Source: Clostridia bacterium
Lineage (GTDB): Bacteria > Bacillota > Clostridia > Oscillospirales > RGIG577
Assembly (NCBI GenBank): GCA_017419325.1
Contig: JAFOLN010000164.1
Coordinates: 1-17,361 of the forward strand
Length of the DNA stretch: 17,361 nt
Direction of reading: 5' to 3'
Part shown: piece by piece, positions 6,026 through 13,234 of the stretch
Position numbering within the stretch: position 1 is the stretch's first letter
Layout: each line of letters starts with the position of its first letter
The notes under the pieces: model-generated
Seen by the model: the letters and a program-made list of their open reading frames with translations, nothing else
Told to the model about the DNA's origin: nothing
Database searches by the model: none
Made by a program: the position numbers and the translations under genes

Positions 6026-7990
6026 ATGGCATATGAGAATTTATTCAAGCCCATTCAGATAGGCAAGCTCACCATCAAGAACCGTATAGTAATGACAGGT
6101 ATGGCAACGGGATTCGCAAACTTTGACGGTTCCGTGACCGACGACCTGGTTGAATATTTCAAGGCGCGCGCCCGCGGCGGCACAGGCCTTATATATACCG
6201 AATTCTGCCGCGTTGACAAGGACGCTCCCGGCGGCATGAACCAGCTCGGCGCATACAACATCCAGCTGGCAGGCGGACTCAGAAAGGTGGCCGAAGCGGT
6301 ACACCGTTTCGATTCGAGAATCTTTTTACAGCTCCACCACGGCGGCAGCATGGCAAAGTATGAGTTCACGGGCATGCAGCCCATCGCCCCCAGCCCCATT
6401 GCGATGCCCGGCAATCTTCCTCCCCGCGAGATGACGATAGCCGAGATAAAGGACGTTATCGCAAAGTTCATTCAGGGCGCGAAGGTGGCTCAGTACGCGA
6501 ACTTCGACGGCGTTGAGGTGCACTGCGCTCACGGCTATCTTTTAAACCAGTTCGTAAGCCCCTACCTTAACAGAAGGACCGACGAATACGGCGGAAACCT
6601 TGAGAACCGCTTAAGAATAGTAAAGGAGATAATGGAAGGCATAAGAAAGCTTGCGGGCCCGAACTTCCCCATCTCCGTAAGAATTTCCGCAGACGACCTT
6701 CTGGGCGACGAGGGCGGCATGAAGCTTTTCGAGGCTCAGGAGATGGCAAAGCTGCTTGAGAGCTACGGCGCCGACATCATAAGCGTATCGGCAGGCGGCG
6801 GCCTTGCTCCCCAGGGCATCATCGCTCCCGCGCTCTATGAGCAGGGCTGGCTCATACCCCTTGCGGAGGGCATAAAGAAGGTAGTGAACGTGCCCGTTAT
6901 CGGCGTAAGCCTTATCCGCGACTTCGACTATGCCGACAGCCTCATCGCGGACGGCAAGTGCGACTTCGTATCAATGGCGCGCCCGCACCTTGCAGACGCA
7001 AGCTTTGTTAACAAGTTAAGAGCGGGTCATCCCGAGCAGGTTCGCCCCTGCATCGTATGCATGCACTGCGCAACGAGCGACGGCCGCGGCAGACTTGAGT
7101 GCGCCGTGAACCCCACCATGGGCTATGAGACTGAGCTTAAAATGTTCAACAAGAACGGCGCAAGAAGAAAGATAGCCGTTGTAGGCGGCGGCAGCGCGGG
7201 CTGCGAGGCGGCAAGAGTGCTTGCGATACGCGGCTTTGACGTTACCCTCTTTGAAAGAAGAAACAAGCTGGGCGGTCAGCTCAACATAGCAAAGCTTCCC
7301 CCGCATAAGTACAGACTCGGCTGGCTCGTTAAGTACTACGAGAACAACCTTGAAAGATGGGGCGTAAAGGTAAGACTCAACACCGACGTTACGATAGACA
7401 TACTTAAGGAATTAAGCCCCTACGCCGTAGTGCTGGCAACGGGCGGCACCGATTTCATCCCGTCCTTCGTAAAGATAAAGGATTCCCTCTGCTGCACCGC
7501 AAATCAGATGCTTCTTGAGAAGGTAAAGCTTAACAAGGGTCAGAAGGCGGTCGTAGTCGGCAGCGGTATGACGGGTATGGAGACGGCTCACTTCCTTCTG
7601 GAGCAGGGCGTTGACACCACCGTTGTTGATATGCTTCCCGAGATAGGCATGCAGAGCATAGGCCCCAACATCAGATACTTAAAGCAGTTCCTCGCAAGAT
7701 ACGACAACTACGACGCGGTTCCCGGCGTTAAGGTAATATCCGTTGAGAACAACGTGATAACCCTTGAAAAGGTATCCACCGGCGAACGCTACACCATGCA
7801 GGCGGACTGCACCGTATTCGCGTCCGGCGTAAAGCCCGTAAACGACCTTGCGGACGAGATAAAGGCAAACTTCGTAAACACCTACGTTGTAGGCGACTCG
7901 AGCAAGATAGGACAGATCTCCAACGCCGTTCGCGCAGGCTTTGCGGCGGCATGGCACATCGACGACGGCTGCGACGTATTCGACGCGTAA
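6026..7990 (+). CDS. NADH:flavin oxidoreductase, 2,4-dienoyl-CoA reductase/enoate reductase type
   Basis: Cytosolic flavoprotein of 654 residues, the usual length for FadH/BaiCD/trimethylamine dehydrogenase relatives, which reduce activated C=C bonds or oxidise amines using FMN, a 4Fe-4S cluster and FAD. Residues 1-330 are the old-yellow-enzyme barrel: NLFKPIQIGKLTIKNRI, LQLHHGG (101-107), HCAHGYL (166-172, Tyr171 in the position of the FadH catalytic tyrosine) and RRTDEYGG. The cluster motif is C342-x2-C345-x2-C348-x10-C359, ending CAVNP. A first dinucleotide fold starts at VVGGGSAG (385-392) with ATGG at 471-474, and a second at VVGSGMTGMET (510-520). VVGDSS at 621-626 closes the FAD domain. 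It appears monocistronic between a consensus promoter and a terminator. The substrate cannot be told from sequence; enoyl- or dienoyl-CoA, other enoates and bile-acid or steroid intermediates are all possible. Confidence 0.9.
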   Translation: MAYENLFKPIQIGKLTIKNRIVMTGMATGFANFDGSVTDDLVEYFKARARGGTGLIYTEFCRVDKDAPGGMNQLGAYNIQLAGGLRKVAEAVHRFDSRIFLQLHHGGSMAKYEFTGMQPIAPSPIAMPGNLPPREMTIAEIKDVIAKFIQGAKVAQYANFDGVEVHCAHGYLLNQFVSPYLNRRTDEYGGNLENRLRIVKEIMEGIRKLAGPNFPISVRISADDLLGDEGGMKLFEAQEMAKLLESYGADIISVSAGGGLAPQGIIAPALYEQGWLIPLAEGIKKVVNVPVIGVSLIRDFDYADSLIADGKCDFVSMARPHLADASFVNKLRAGHPEQVRPCIVCMHCATSDGRGRLECAVNPTMGYETELKMFNKNGARRKIAVVGGGSAGCEAARVLAIRGFDVTLFERRNKLGGQLNIAKLPPHKYRLGWLVKYYENNLERWGVKVRLNTDVTIDILKELSPYAVVLATGGTDFIPSFVKIKDSLCCTANQMLLEKVKLNKGQKAVVVGSGMTGMETAHFLLEQGVDTTVVDMLPEIGMQSIGPNIRYLKQFLARYDNYDAVPGVKVISVENNVITLEKVSTGERYTMQADCTVFASGVKPVNDLADEIKANFVNTYVVGDSSKIGQISNAVRAGFAAAWHIDDGCDVFDA

Positions 7991-8010
7991 GTCACAATAA
8001 ATGAAGAAAA

Positions 8011-8041
8011 GACCGAAAGCATAAGCTTTCGGCCTTTTTTT
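8011..8041. terminator. Shared bidirectional terminator between convergent genes
   Basis: CCGAAAGC (8013-8020) pairs with GCTTTCGG (8025-8032) around ATAA. On the + strand it is followed by CC and seven T, and on the - strand by TCTTTTCTTC. It serves the flavin oxidoreductase (+), and the T-run overlaps the stop codon of the converging amidohydrolase (-). Confidence 0.9.
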
Positions 8042-9179
8042 ATATCACAAGCCTTATATACGTTTCAAGGGCATATAAAAGCGCGTCCTCGTTCAAGTCG
8101 AATTTGTCGGCATGAAGCGGATGGACAAAGCCGCAGGCTTCATCTCGCACGCCGCATAAAAACATGGCTGAGGGCAGCTCCTTCGTGAAGGCGAAGAAGT
8201 CCTCCGACACAACGAGCGGCGGCACGCGCACGACCTCGCCGGGGGAGAAGGCGCTTTCAATGCGCCCGACGCATTCGGAGGCGTTCATGACCGCGCCGTA
8301 GAAGTGGTCGACCTTCGTTTCGATTTTTACGTCGAATGCGGCGGCCATCCCCCGGCATATGCGGTTCACATTGGCGTATGCGGCCTCGGCCGCGTCCTCC
8401 GTAAGGGCGCATCTTAAGGCGCATTCAAGCATGGCCTCGTCGGCCACCACGTTTCGCTTCGTGCCCGCCTTCAATGTGCCGATGGTCAGCGCGAGGGGGC
8501 TGTGGGGGTCGTTTTCGCGGGATACGACGCTCTGGAGCGCGCCAACAAGGGCGCTTGCGGCAACGATGGCGTCGCGCCCGTTCTGCGGTATCGCGCCGTG
8601 GGACGCTTTGCCGCTTATATGTATGTCGAAGGCAAGGTCGCAGGCCGTGGCGGAGCCTTCGCTTATGTATACCTTACCCTTCGGGTAGAGCGGGGATACA
8701 TGGAAGGAGTAGACCTGAGACGCTCCCGCTTTTTCCAAAACGCCCGCCTCAAGCATTCGGAGCGCGCCGCCGTAGCCCTCCTCCGCGGGCTGGAATATGA
8801 GCGCGGCATTGCGGCGCAGGCGGTCTTTATTCTTCCACAGGAACTCGGCGAAGGAAAGCAGCACCGCCATGTGGCCGTCGTGGCCGCAGGCGTGCATAAA
8901 GCCCTCGTGCGTTGATGAAAATTCGCGCCCCGTCTTCTCGAAAACGGGCAGCGCGTCCATATCGGCGCGAAAGGCCAGCGTTTCGTATGTCGGGTCGGCG
9001 GTTATATGGGCAAGCACGCCGGTATCGAGCACCCGCTCGTAGGGTATGCCAAGCGTGTCGAGCGTCTTTCTTATGTATGCGCAAGTCTTTTTCTCCTTGA
9101 AGGAGGGCTCCGGTATGGTATGAAGGAAGCGGCGGTGCCGCGTGAGCGTATCAAGCCAGGGGAGAGCGTTTTTTATCAA
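8040..9179 (-). CDS. M20-family metal-dependent amidohydrolase
   Basis: Cytosolic dinuclear-metal hydrolase of 379 residues from the M20D group (hippurate hydrolase, IAA-amino-acid hydrolase, N-acetyldiaminopimelate deacetylase), which cleaves N-acyl amino acids. Seen: an N-terminal HRRFLHTIPEPSF motif (His15-Phe27), FRADMDALP (70-78), ACGHDGH (97-103) with Cys98, His100 and His103 as likely metal or site ligands, the catalytic PAEEG (131-135, Glu133/Glu134), His160, the dimerisation-domain KASHGA (191-196) and the C-terminal SEDF (325-328) and PLH (354-356). The start is TTG (9179-9177), preceded by GAAGG about 8 bases upstream; the nearby GTG in that stretch is blocked by a stop. It appears to be a single-gene unit with its own promoter. 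Family membership is clear but the substrate is not: a nearby dap gene would have supported a lysine-pathway role, and none is present. Confidence 0.88.
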   Translation of the reverse strand: MIKNALPWLDTLTRHRRFLHTIPEPSFKEKKTCAYIRKTLDTLGIPYERVLDTGVLAHITADPTYETLAFRADMDALPVFEKTGREFSSTHEGFMHACGHDGHMAVLLSFAEFLWKNKDRLRRNAALIFQPAEEGYGGALRMLEAGVLEKAGASQVYSFHVSPLYPKGKVYISEGSATACDLAFDIHISGKASHGAIPQNGRDAIVAASALVGALQSVVSRENDPHSPLALTIGTLKAGTKRNVVADEAMLECALRCALTEDAAEAAYANVNRICRGMAAAFDVKIETKVDHFYGAVMNASECVGRIESAFSPGEVVRVPPLVVSEDFFAFTKELPSAMFLCGVRDEACGFVHPLHADKFDLNEDALLYALETYIRLVI

Positions 9180-9219
9180 ATCTGCACCTTCTTTCGCGTT
9201 GTGAAAGTTTTACGTTATA

Positions 9220-9248
9220 ATTATACAACCGTTTGCGGAGATTTTAAA
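9220..9248 (-). promoter_or_regulatory. Probable promoter of the M20 amidohydrolase
   Basis: On the - strand TATAAT (9225-9220) is a perfect -10. A weak -35, TTTAAA (9248-9243), lies 17 bases upstream. Transcription would start near 9213, about 34 bases before the TTG start. Confidence 0.6.
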
Positions 9249-9362
9249 GCAAAGCAAGGGGGATTTTTTTCGGAAACTTTCGTTTCCGAAGGCCTTGAAG
9301 AAGGCTTTGTTCTTTTTAAAACAGAAAGTTCTGCTTTGACATTCTGCCAAGACCTCGCGTTT

Positions 9363-9398
9363 GAGATTCTTCGGCGCATTCGCGCCTCAGAATGACAT
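9363..9398 (-). repeat. Intergenic repeat, TGTCATTCTGAG family, copy 1
   Basis: On the - strand this reads ATGTCATTCTGAG, a small GGCGC/GCGCC hairpin, then CCGAAGAATCTC. It shares both flanks with 9646-9675, but the middle is longer here. Repeats with these ends are widely scattered between genes in many bacterial genomes, which I recall rather than searched. Confidence 0.7.
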
Positions 9399-9452
9399 AT
9401 TTTGATGCTCAGGTTTACATAAAGAAGCATTTTGCTTCGTGCAGACGGCGCA

Positions 9453-9509
9453 GGACACCTCATCCGTCTGCTTCGCAGACACCTTCCCCTCAAGGGGAAG
9501 GCTTTTTTT
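9453..9509. repeat. Composite palindromic repeat A (two adjacent hairpins)
   Basis: The first hairpin GTCTGC-TTC-GCAGAC (9466-9480) is followed at once by CCTTCCCC-TCAA-GGGGAAGG (9482-9501) and then C with seven T. The flank reads GGACACCTCATCC. Read on the + strand the second hairpin plus T-run mimics an intrinsic terminator, but no + strand gene precedes it. The same 15-base first hairpin recurs at 9568-9582 in a different setting. Confidence 0.7.
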
Positions 9510-9549
9510 ACCAAACACCCTGCCTTCGGAGGAAGTCGGCGCGGCTTCT

Positions 9550-9616
9550 GGACTTTACAATCCCTCAGTCTGCTTCGCAGACAGCTCCCGCCGGGGGGGG
9601 GTTCAGCAAGGGAGCC
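9550..9616. repeat. Composite palindromic repeat B (shared core, different flanks)
   Basis: The flank GGACTTTACAATCCCTCA leads into the same core GTCTGC-TTC-GCAGAC (9568-9582) as repeat A, then a second dyad GCTCCC (9584-9589) with GGGAGC (9610-9615). The loop of this dyad holds a run of nine G (9593-9601). The two-hairpin architecture is the same as in repeat A, with different outer sequence. Confidence 0.65.
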
Positions 9617-9645
9617 TTTGAAAAACAAGCTTTTATAAAGAGAAA

Positions 9646-9675
9646 GAGATTCTTCGGATTCGCTCAGAATGACAT
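9646..9675 (-). repeat. Intergenic repeat, TGTCATTCTGAG family, copy 2
   Basis: On the - strand this reads ATGTCATTCTGAGCGAATC followed by CGAAGAATCTC. The outer 12-13 bases on each side match copy 1 at 9363-9398; this copy lacks the internal GGCGC/GCGCC hairpin. Confidence 0.7.
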
Positions 9676-9738
9676 GACGGGGCGGTTCCAGAGGGGAAGG
9701 CTTTGGAAAACCACCGCTTTTTGCTTTGATACCCAAAG

Positions 9739-9774
9739 CAAAAAAGTCTATGGAACCGCGGTTCCATAGACTTT
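9739..9774 (-). terminator. Terminator of the fab-acc operon (32-base perfect palindrome)
   Basis: Positions 9743-9774 are a perfect inverted repeat, AAAGTCTATGGAACCG followed by its exact complement. On the - strand it lies 6 bases after the accA stop codon and is followed by TTTTTT (9745-9740). This is a strong intrinsic terminator closing the fatty-acid operon. Confidence 0.9.
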
Positions 9775-9780
9775 CGTTTT

Positions 9781-10581
9781 TTAAAAATCCTCGGGTACGA
9801 TCTGCGCGCCGTACTTTCTGAAGCGCTCGTAGCGCGTCTTTATAAGCTCATCCTTCGGGATATCCCTGCGCGCGTCGAACGCGGCTCTCAGATCCTGCGC
9901 CATCGTGCGGCAGCAGGCGTCGAACGAGCCCTTCTCGGGGATGACCTTTTCCGCCACCTGAAGCTTCTGCATATCCTGCGCCGTGAGCCTGAGGCTCTGC
10001 GCCGCGGCCTTTACCTTCTTCGAGTCCTTCCAAAGGATGCTCGCGCAGCCCTCGGGGGAGATGACCGAATATATGGCGTTCTCCATCATCCAAACCTCGT
10101 CGGAGCAGGCAAGCGCAAGCGCGCCGCCGGAGCCGCCCTCGCCTATGAATATGGAGATTATCGGCGTTTTAAGCGTTATCATTTCGGCCAGGTTCTGCGC
10201 AATGGCGCGTCCCTGTCCGCGCTCCTCCGCGCCGAGTCCGCAGAACGCGCCCGCCGTATCGACGAAGCACACCACGGGGCGGGAGAACTTTTCGGCCTGC
10301 CGCATAAGGCGAAGTGCCTTATTGTATCCCTCCGGATTGGGCGCGCCGAAGTTTCTGTAAACCTTTGACTTTGTGTCCTTGCCCTTTTCCATGGAGATGA
10401 CCGTAACGGGCATCCCCGCGAGGTATGCGACGCCGCCCACCACCGCCTTGTCGTCGGCGAAATGACGGTCGCCGTGGAGCTCTATAAAATCGGTGAATAT
10501 GCGGTTTATGTATTCCGCCGCCGTCGCGCGTCCCTTGGCACGCGCAAGCATCACCTTATCATACGGGGTACCTCCGCTCAT
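9781..10581 (-). CDS. accA: Acetyl-CoA carboxylase, carboxyltransferase alpha subunit
   Basis: With AccD it transfers CO2 from biotin on AccB to acetyl-CoA, giving malonyl-CoA, the first step of fatty-acid synthesis. The protein has 266 residues and lacks most of the N-terminal helical region of the 319-residue E. coli protein, as is usual in Bacillota. Seen: ELHGDRHFADD (34-44), NFGAPNPEGYNKALRLM (77-93), VDTAGAF (107-113), the oxyanion-type GEGGSGGALAL (147-157) and SPEGCASILW (175-184). The ATG overlaps the accD stop in an ATGA, and GGAGGTG lies about 7 bases upstream. It is the last gene of the operon; the terminator palindrome begins 6 bases past its stop. Confidence 0.96.
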   Translation of the reverse strand: MSGGTPYDKVMLARAKGRATAAEYINRIFTDFIELHGDRHFADDKAVVGGVAYLAGMPVTVISMEKGKDTKSKVYRNFGAPNPEGYNKALRLMRQAEKFSRPVVCFVDTAGAFCGLGAEERGQGRAIAQNLAEMITLKTPIISIFIGEGGSGGALALACSDEVWMMENAIYSVISPEGCASILWKDSKKVKAAAQSLRLTAQDMQKLQVAEKVIPEKGSFDACCRTMAQDLRAAFDARRDIPKDELIKTRYERFRKYGAQIVPEDF

Positions 10582-11453
10582 GATATGTCACCTCCGCTCC
10601 CTTTTTCATGCATCGCAAGCAGGGTGGATATGACGCGCTTCTGCTCGGAGCGGGGCGTTATTATGTCGATAAAGCCGTGCTCCAATAAGAACTCCGCCGT
10701 CTGAAAGCCCTGCGGCAGCTTCTTTCTTATGGTCTGCTCTATAACTCTCGCACCCGCAAAGCCAACGGTTGCGCCGGGCTCCGCCATGATTATGTCGCCA
10801 AGCATGGCAAAGCTTGCCGTAACGCCGCCCGTGGTGGGGTCGGTAAGCACCGTAAGGTAGAAGTTGCCCGCGTCGGAGTGGAGCTTTACGGCTCCGCTCG
10901 TTTTTGCCATCTGCATAAGGGAAAGTATGCCCTCCTGCATTCTCGCGCCGCCCGATACGGTAAAGCCCACAACGGGAAGCCCCTGTTCGGTGGCGTATTC
11001 AAAGAGGCGCGTTATGCGCTCGCCCACGACGGTGCCCATGCTGCCCATCATAAAGAGGGACTCCATAACGAATACGGCGCATTTGTGACCGAGTACGGAC
11101 GCCGTGCCGCATATAACGGCCTCGTCCTCGCCGGAGCTTAAGCGCGCCTCTCTTAACTTCTTTTCATAGCCGGGGAAGTTTATTATATCCTTTGTTTCAA
11201 GGTCCGAAAACATTTCGGTAAAGCTGCCCTCGTCGCATATAAAGTCGATGCGCTGTCTTGCGTTCATGCGGAAATGGTGGCCGCAGGTGCAGACGTAATA
11301 CATATCGGGCAGGTCGCTTTCCGCAATTTTCGCGCCGCATGACGGACATTCGCGTTTTACCTCAAAGGTGTCTGCCGCAGTGGCTTCGGCGGGCGTGCGT
11401 CCGCCCTTCTCCAGCTCATTCGCAGGCCTTTTGAATAAACCTCTAAGATCCAC
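10578..11453 (-). CDS. accD: Acetyl-CoA carboxylase, carboxyltransferase beta subunit
   Basis: Zinc-ribbon partner of AccA in the carboxyltransferase tetramer; binds acetyl-CoA and carboxybiotin. It has 291 residues starting at GTG (11453-11451), 4 bases after the accC stop, with AGAGG about 11 bases ahead. Seen: an N-terminal variable tail, the zinc ribbon with Cys36-x2-Cys39 and Cys55-x1-Cys57 before GHHFRMN, FMMGSMG (134-140), SGGARMQEG (167-175) and DPTTGGVTASFAMLGD (205-220). The second knuckle reads CTC where I expect C-x2-C, so it is one residue short. The codons TGC ACC TGC are clear in the sequence, so this is real or a sequencing artefact rather than a translation slip. The stop overlaps the accA start. 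Confidence 0.95.
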   Translation of the reverse strand: MDLRGLFKRPANELEKGGRTPAEATAADTFEVKRECPSCGAKIAESDLPDMYYVCTCGHHFRMNARQRIDFICDEGSFTEMFSDLETKDIINFPGYEKKLREARLSSGEDEAVICGTASVLGHKCAVFVMESLFMMGSMGTVVGERITRLFEYATEQGLPVVGFTVSGGARMQEGILSLMQMAKTSGAVKLHSDAGNFYLTVLTDPTTGGVTASFAMLGDIIMAEPGATVGFAGARVIEQTIRKKLPQGFQTAEFLLEHGFIDIITPRSEQKRVISTLLAMHEKGSGGDIS

Positions 11454-11457
11454 AGTA

Positions 11458-12771
11458 TCACCATCCTCTTGTCGTCATAAAGTTGGTGTAATAGTCACCG
11501 GCTTTAAAATCGCTGTCGTTTAATATATTAAGCTGTTCGTCTATATTGTTCGGTATGTTCTCAAGCACCAGCTCGCAGAGCGCGGAGTGCATTTTTCTTA
11601 TTGCCTCCTCCCGCGTCTTTGCGAATACTATAAGCTTTCCCACCATCGAATCATAGAACACCGGAACGCTGTACCCGGAGTAGAGCGCCGTGTCAAAGCG
11701 CACCCACGGGCCGCCGGGAACGTGCATAAAGCCCAGCGTTCCCGCGCTTTTTGCGTTTATGCGGCATTCTATCGCCGCGCCGCCTATCTGTATGTCCTTC
11801 TGCGAAAAGGCCAGCTCCACGCCCGCCGCTATGCGTATCTGCCACTTCACGATGTCGATGCCCGTGGTGTATTCGGTCACGGGATGCTCCACCTGAAGGC
11901 GGGTGTTCATTTCCATAAAGTAAAAATTGCCGTCCCTGTCAAGAAGGAACTCGATGGTGCCGGCGTTCGTATACTTCGCGGCCTTTGCCGCCTTCACCGC
12001 CGCCTCCATCATGGACTTGCGGAGCGCGGGCGTTACCGCCGGGGAGGGGGACTCCTCTATAAGCTTCTGATTGTTAAGCTGAATGGAGCATTCGCGCTCG
12101 CCCAGCGCCACCACATGGCCCTTTTCGTCGGCCAGAAGCTGCACCTCGATGTGCTTCGTGGGGGAGAGGAACTTCTCCATATATACGCCGCCGTCGCCGA
12201 AGGCCGCAAGCGCCTCGCCCGAGGCTGTGCGGTACGCGTTAAGAAGCTCGTCTTCGCCGTTTACAAGGCGTATGCCCTTGCCGCCGCCGCCGGAGCGCGC
12301 CTTTATGAGCAGGGGATAGCCTATGCGCGACGCTTCGCGCCTGAGCATATCCTCATCCGTTACGATGTCGCTTCCCGGCACCGTGGGCACTCCCGCCTCC
12401 TTCATAAGGCGGCGCGCCGCGTCCTTGTCGCCCATGCGGGATATGGTTTCCGCGTCGGGGCCTATGTACACGATGCCGTTCTCGCGGCAGAGACGCGCAA
12501 AGTCGGCGTTCTCCGAAAGAAAGCCGTAGCCGGGATGTATGGCCTGCGCGCCCGTAACGAGAGCGGCGCTTATAATGTTCTTCTGATTTAAGTAGCTTTC
12601 CGCGGGCGTGGAGCGTCCCACGCAGATGCATTCGTCAGCCAGGGAAACGTGGAGCGCCTCCGCGTCGGCCAGCGAATATATGGCGACGGTGCTTATGCCC
12701 ATCTCCTTGCAGGCGCGGATTATGCGCACCGCTATCTCGCCGCGGTTTGCTACGAGTATTTTGGAAAACAT
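11458..12771 (-). CDS. accC: Acetyl-CoA carboxylase, biotin carboxylase subunit
   Basis: ATP-grasp enzyme that carboxylates the biotin of AccB with bicarbonate. It has 437 residues, about ten fewer than E. coli AccC. Seen: KILVANRGEIAVRI (4-17), GYGFLSENADF (81-91), the glycine-rich ATP loop SGGGGKGIRLV (160-170), the catalytic QLNNQK (231-236, Lys236 matching E. coli Lys238), FMEMNTRLQVEHPVTE (285-300, with the metal and substrate residues Glu287, Asn289 and Arg291) and YDSMVGKLIV (373-382). The segment after ECRINA (335-340) is shortened relative to E. coli, a form I associate with Clostridia. Where E. coli reads QRRHQK this protein reads QLNNQK. It starts at ATG with AAGGAAG about 7 bases upstream, 43 bases after fabZ, which is the widest gap in the operon. 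Confidence 0.95.
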   Translation of the reverse strand: MFSKILVANRGEIAVRIIRACKEMGISTVAIYSLADAEALHVSLADECICVGRSTPAESYLNQKNIISAALVTGAQAIHPGYGFLSENADFARLCRENGIVYIGPDAETISRMGDKDAARRLMKEAGVPTVPGSDIVTDEDMLRREASRIGYPLLIKARSGGGGKGIRLVNGEDELLNAYRTASGEALAAFGDGGVYMEKFLSPTKHIEVQLLADEKGHVVALGERECSIQLNNQKLIEESPSPAVTPALRKSMMEAAVKAAKAAKYTNAGTIEFLLDRDGNFYFMEMNTRLQVEHPVTEYTTGIDIVKWQIRIAAGVELAFSQKDIQIGGAAIECRINAKSAGTLGFMHVPGGPWVRFDTALYSGYSVPVFYDSMVGKLIVFAKTREEAIRKMHSALCELVLENIPNNIDEQLNILNDSDFKAGDYYTNFMTTRGW

Positions 12772-12814
12772 GTGTTCACTTCCTTAGGTAAATGCGCGAA
12801 AAAAGCGCAGGCTC

Positions 12815-13234
12815 CTATTTGTTTGCAACGAGAGCGAACGAAAACTCGGCCGTTACACAGAGCTTGCCGTCAACGTAGCCCTTAGCCTGCGCGAAATAGA
12901 ACGGAGGCTTCGACCTCGATATAACGGCATGGGTCTCCAGCGTGTCGCCGGGGAGCACGGGCTTTTTGAAGCGCACCTTATCAAGGCCGGTAAAATACGG
13001 GGTCACGGCCTCCGCGCTTAAATTCGACAAAAGCACGCACGACGCCTGCGCCATCATTTCGCAGAGGATAACGCCCGGAACTACGGGGTTGCCGGGGAAA
13101 TGGCCGCACAGGAAGTGCTCGTCGCCGCGCACCGTATATCTGCCTATCGCTTCGTTGTCCTTTACCTCGGCCTCGTCAACGAGAAGCATCTTGTCGCGGT
13201 GAGGGATGATCTTCATTATTTCTTCTTTGTTCAT
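12815..13234 (-). CDS. fabZ: 3-hydroxyacyl-[acyl-carrier-protein] dehydratase
   Basis: Hot-dog-fold dehydratase that removes water from 3-hydroxyacyl-ACP in the elongation cycle. It has 139 residues, normal for FabZ. Seen: the N-terminal IIPHRDKMLLVDE (9-21), the catalytic HFPGNPVVPGV (His45, 45-55) and the second catalytic residue Glu59 in EMMAQ, then RFKKPVLPGD. The start overlaps the accB stop by one base (TGATG), with AAGGAGAG 5-7 bases upstream. Its place among acc genes follows the streptococcal and clostridial layout. Confidence 0.96.
   Translation of the reverse strand: MNKEEIMKIIPHRDKMLLVDEAEVKDNEAIGRYTVRGDEHFLCGHFPGNPVVPGVILCEMMAQASCVLLSNLSAEAVTPYFTGLDKVRFKKPVLPGDTLETHAVISRSKPPFYFAQAKGYVDGKLCVTAEFSFALVANK

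Larger units (their letters stand above)
9249..9738. other. 490-base gene-free island of short palindromic repeats
   Basis: No credible gene lies here. Frames in this stretch are short, lack ribosome binding sites and cross the repeats. It holds a 9-base-pair hairpin (TTCGGAAAC 9269-9277 with GTTTCCGAA 9282-9290), a small GAAGCA/TGCTTC hairpin (9424-9438), the repeat copies listed separately, a fragment GAGGGGAAGGCTTT (about 9691-9704) that echoes the repeat at 9453-9509, and a hairpin TTTTTGCTTTG/CAAAGCAAAAA (9718-9744) that overlaps the T-run of the acc terminator. It lies between two - strand transcription units, upstream of the amidohydrolase promoter. Confidence 0.7.

Noticed and set aside
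9482..9509. Hairpin plus seven T read as a + strand terminator
   Set aside because: No + strand gene or promoter lies upstream. It fits better as part of a dispersed composite repeat.
9240..9740. CRISPR array or transposon in the repeat island
   Set aside because: Repeats are not evenly spaced, spacers are absent, and there is no transposase or terminal inverted repeat pair framing the region.
12793..12809. TGCGC/GCGCA hairpin between fabZ and accC
   Set aside because: Five base pairs without a U-tract after it. It is probably chance, although this is the widest gap in the operon and an RNA-processing role cannot be excluded.
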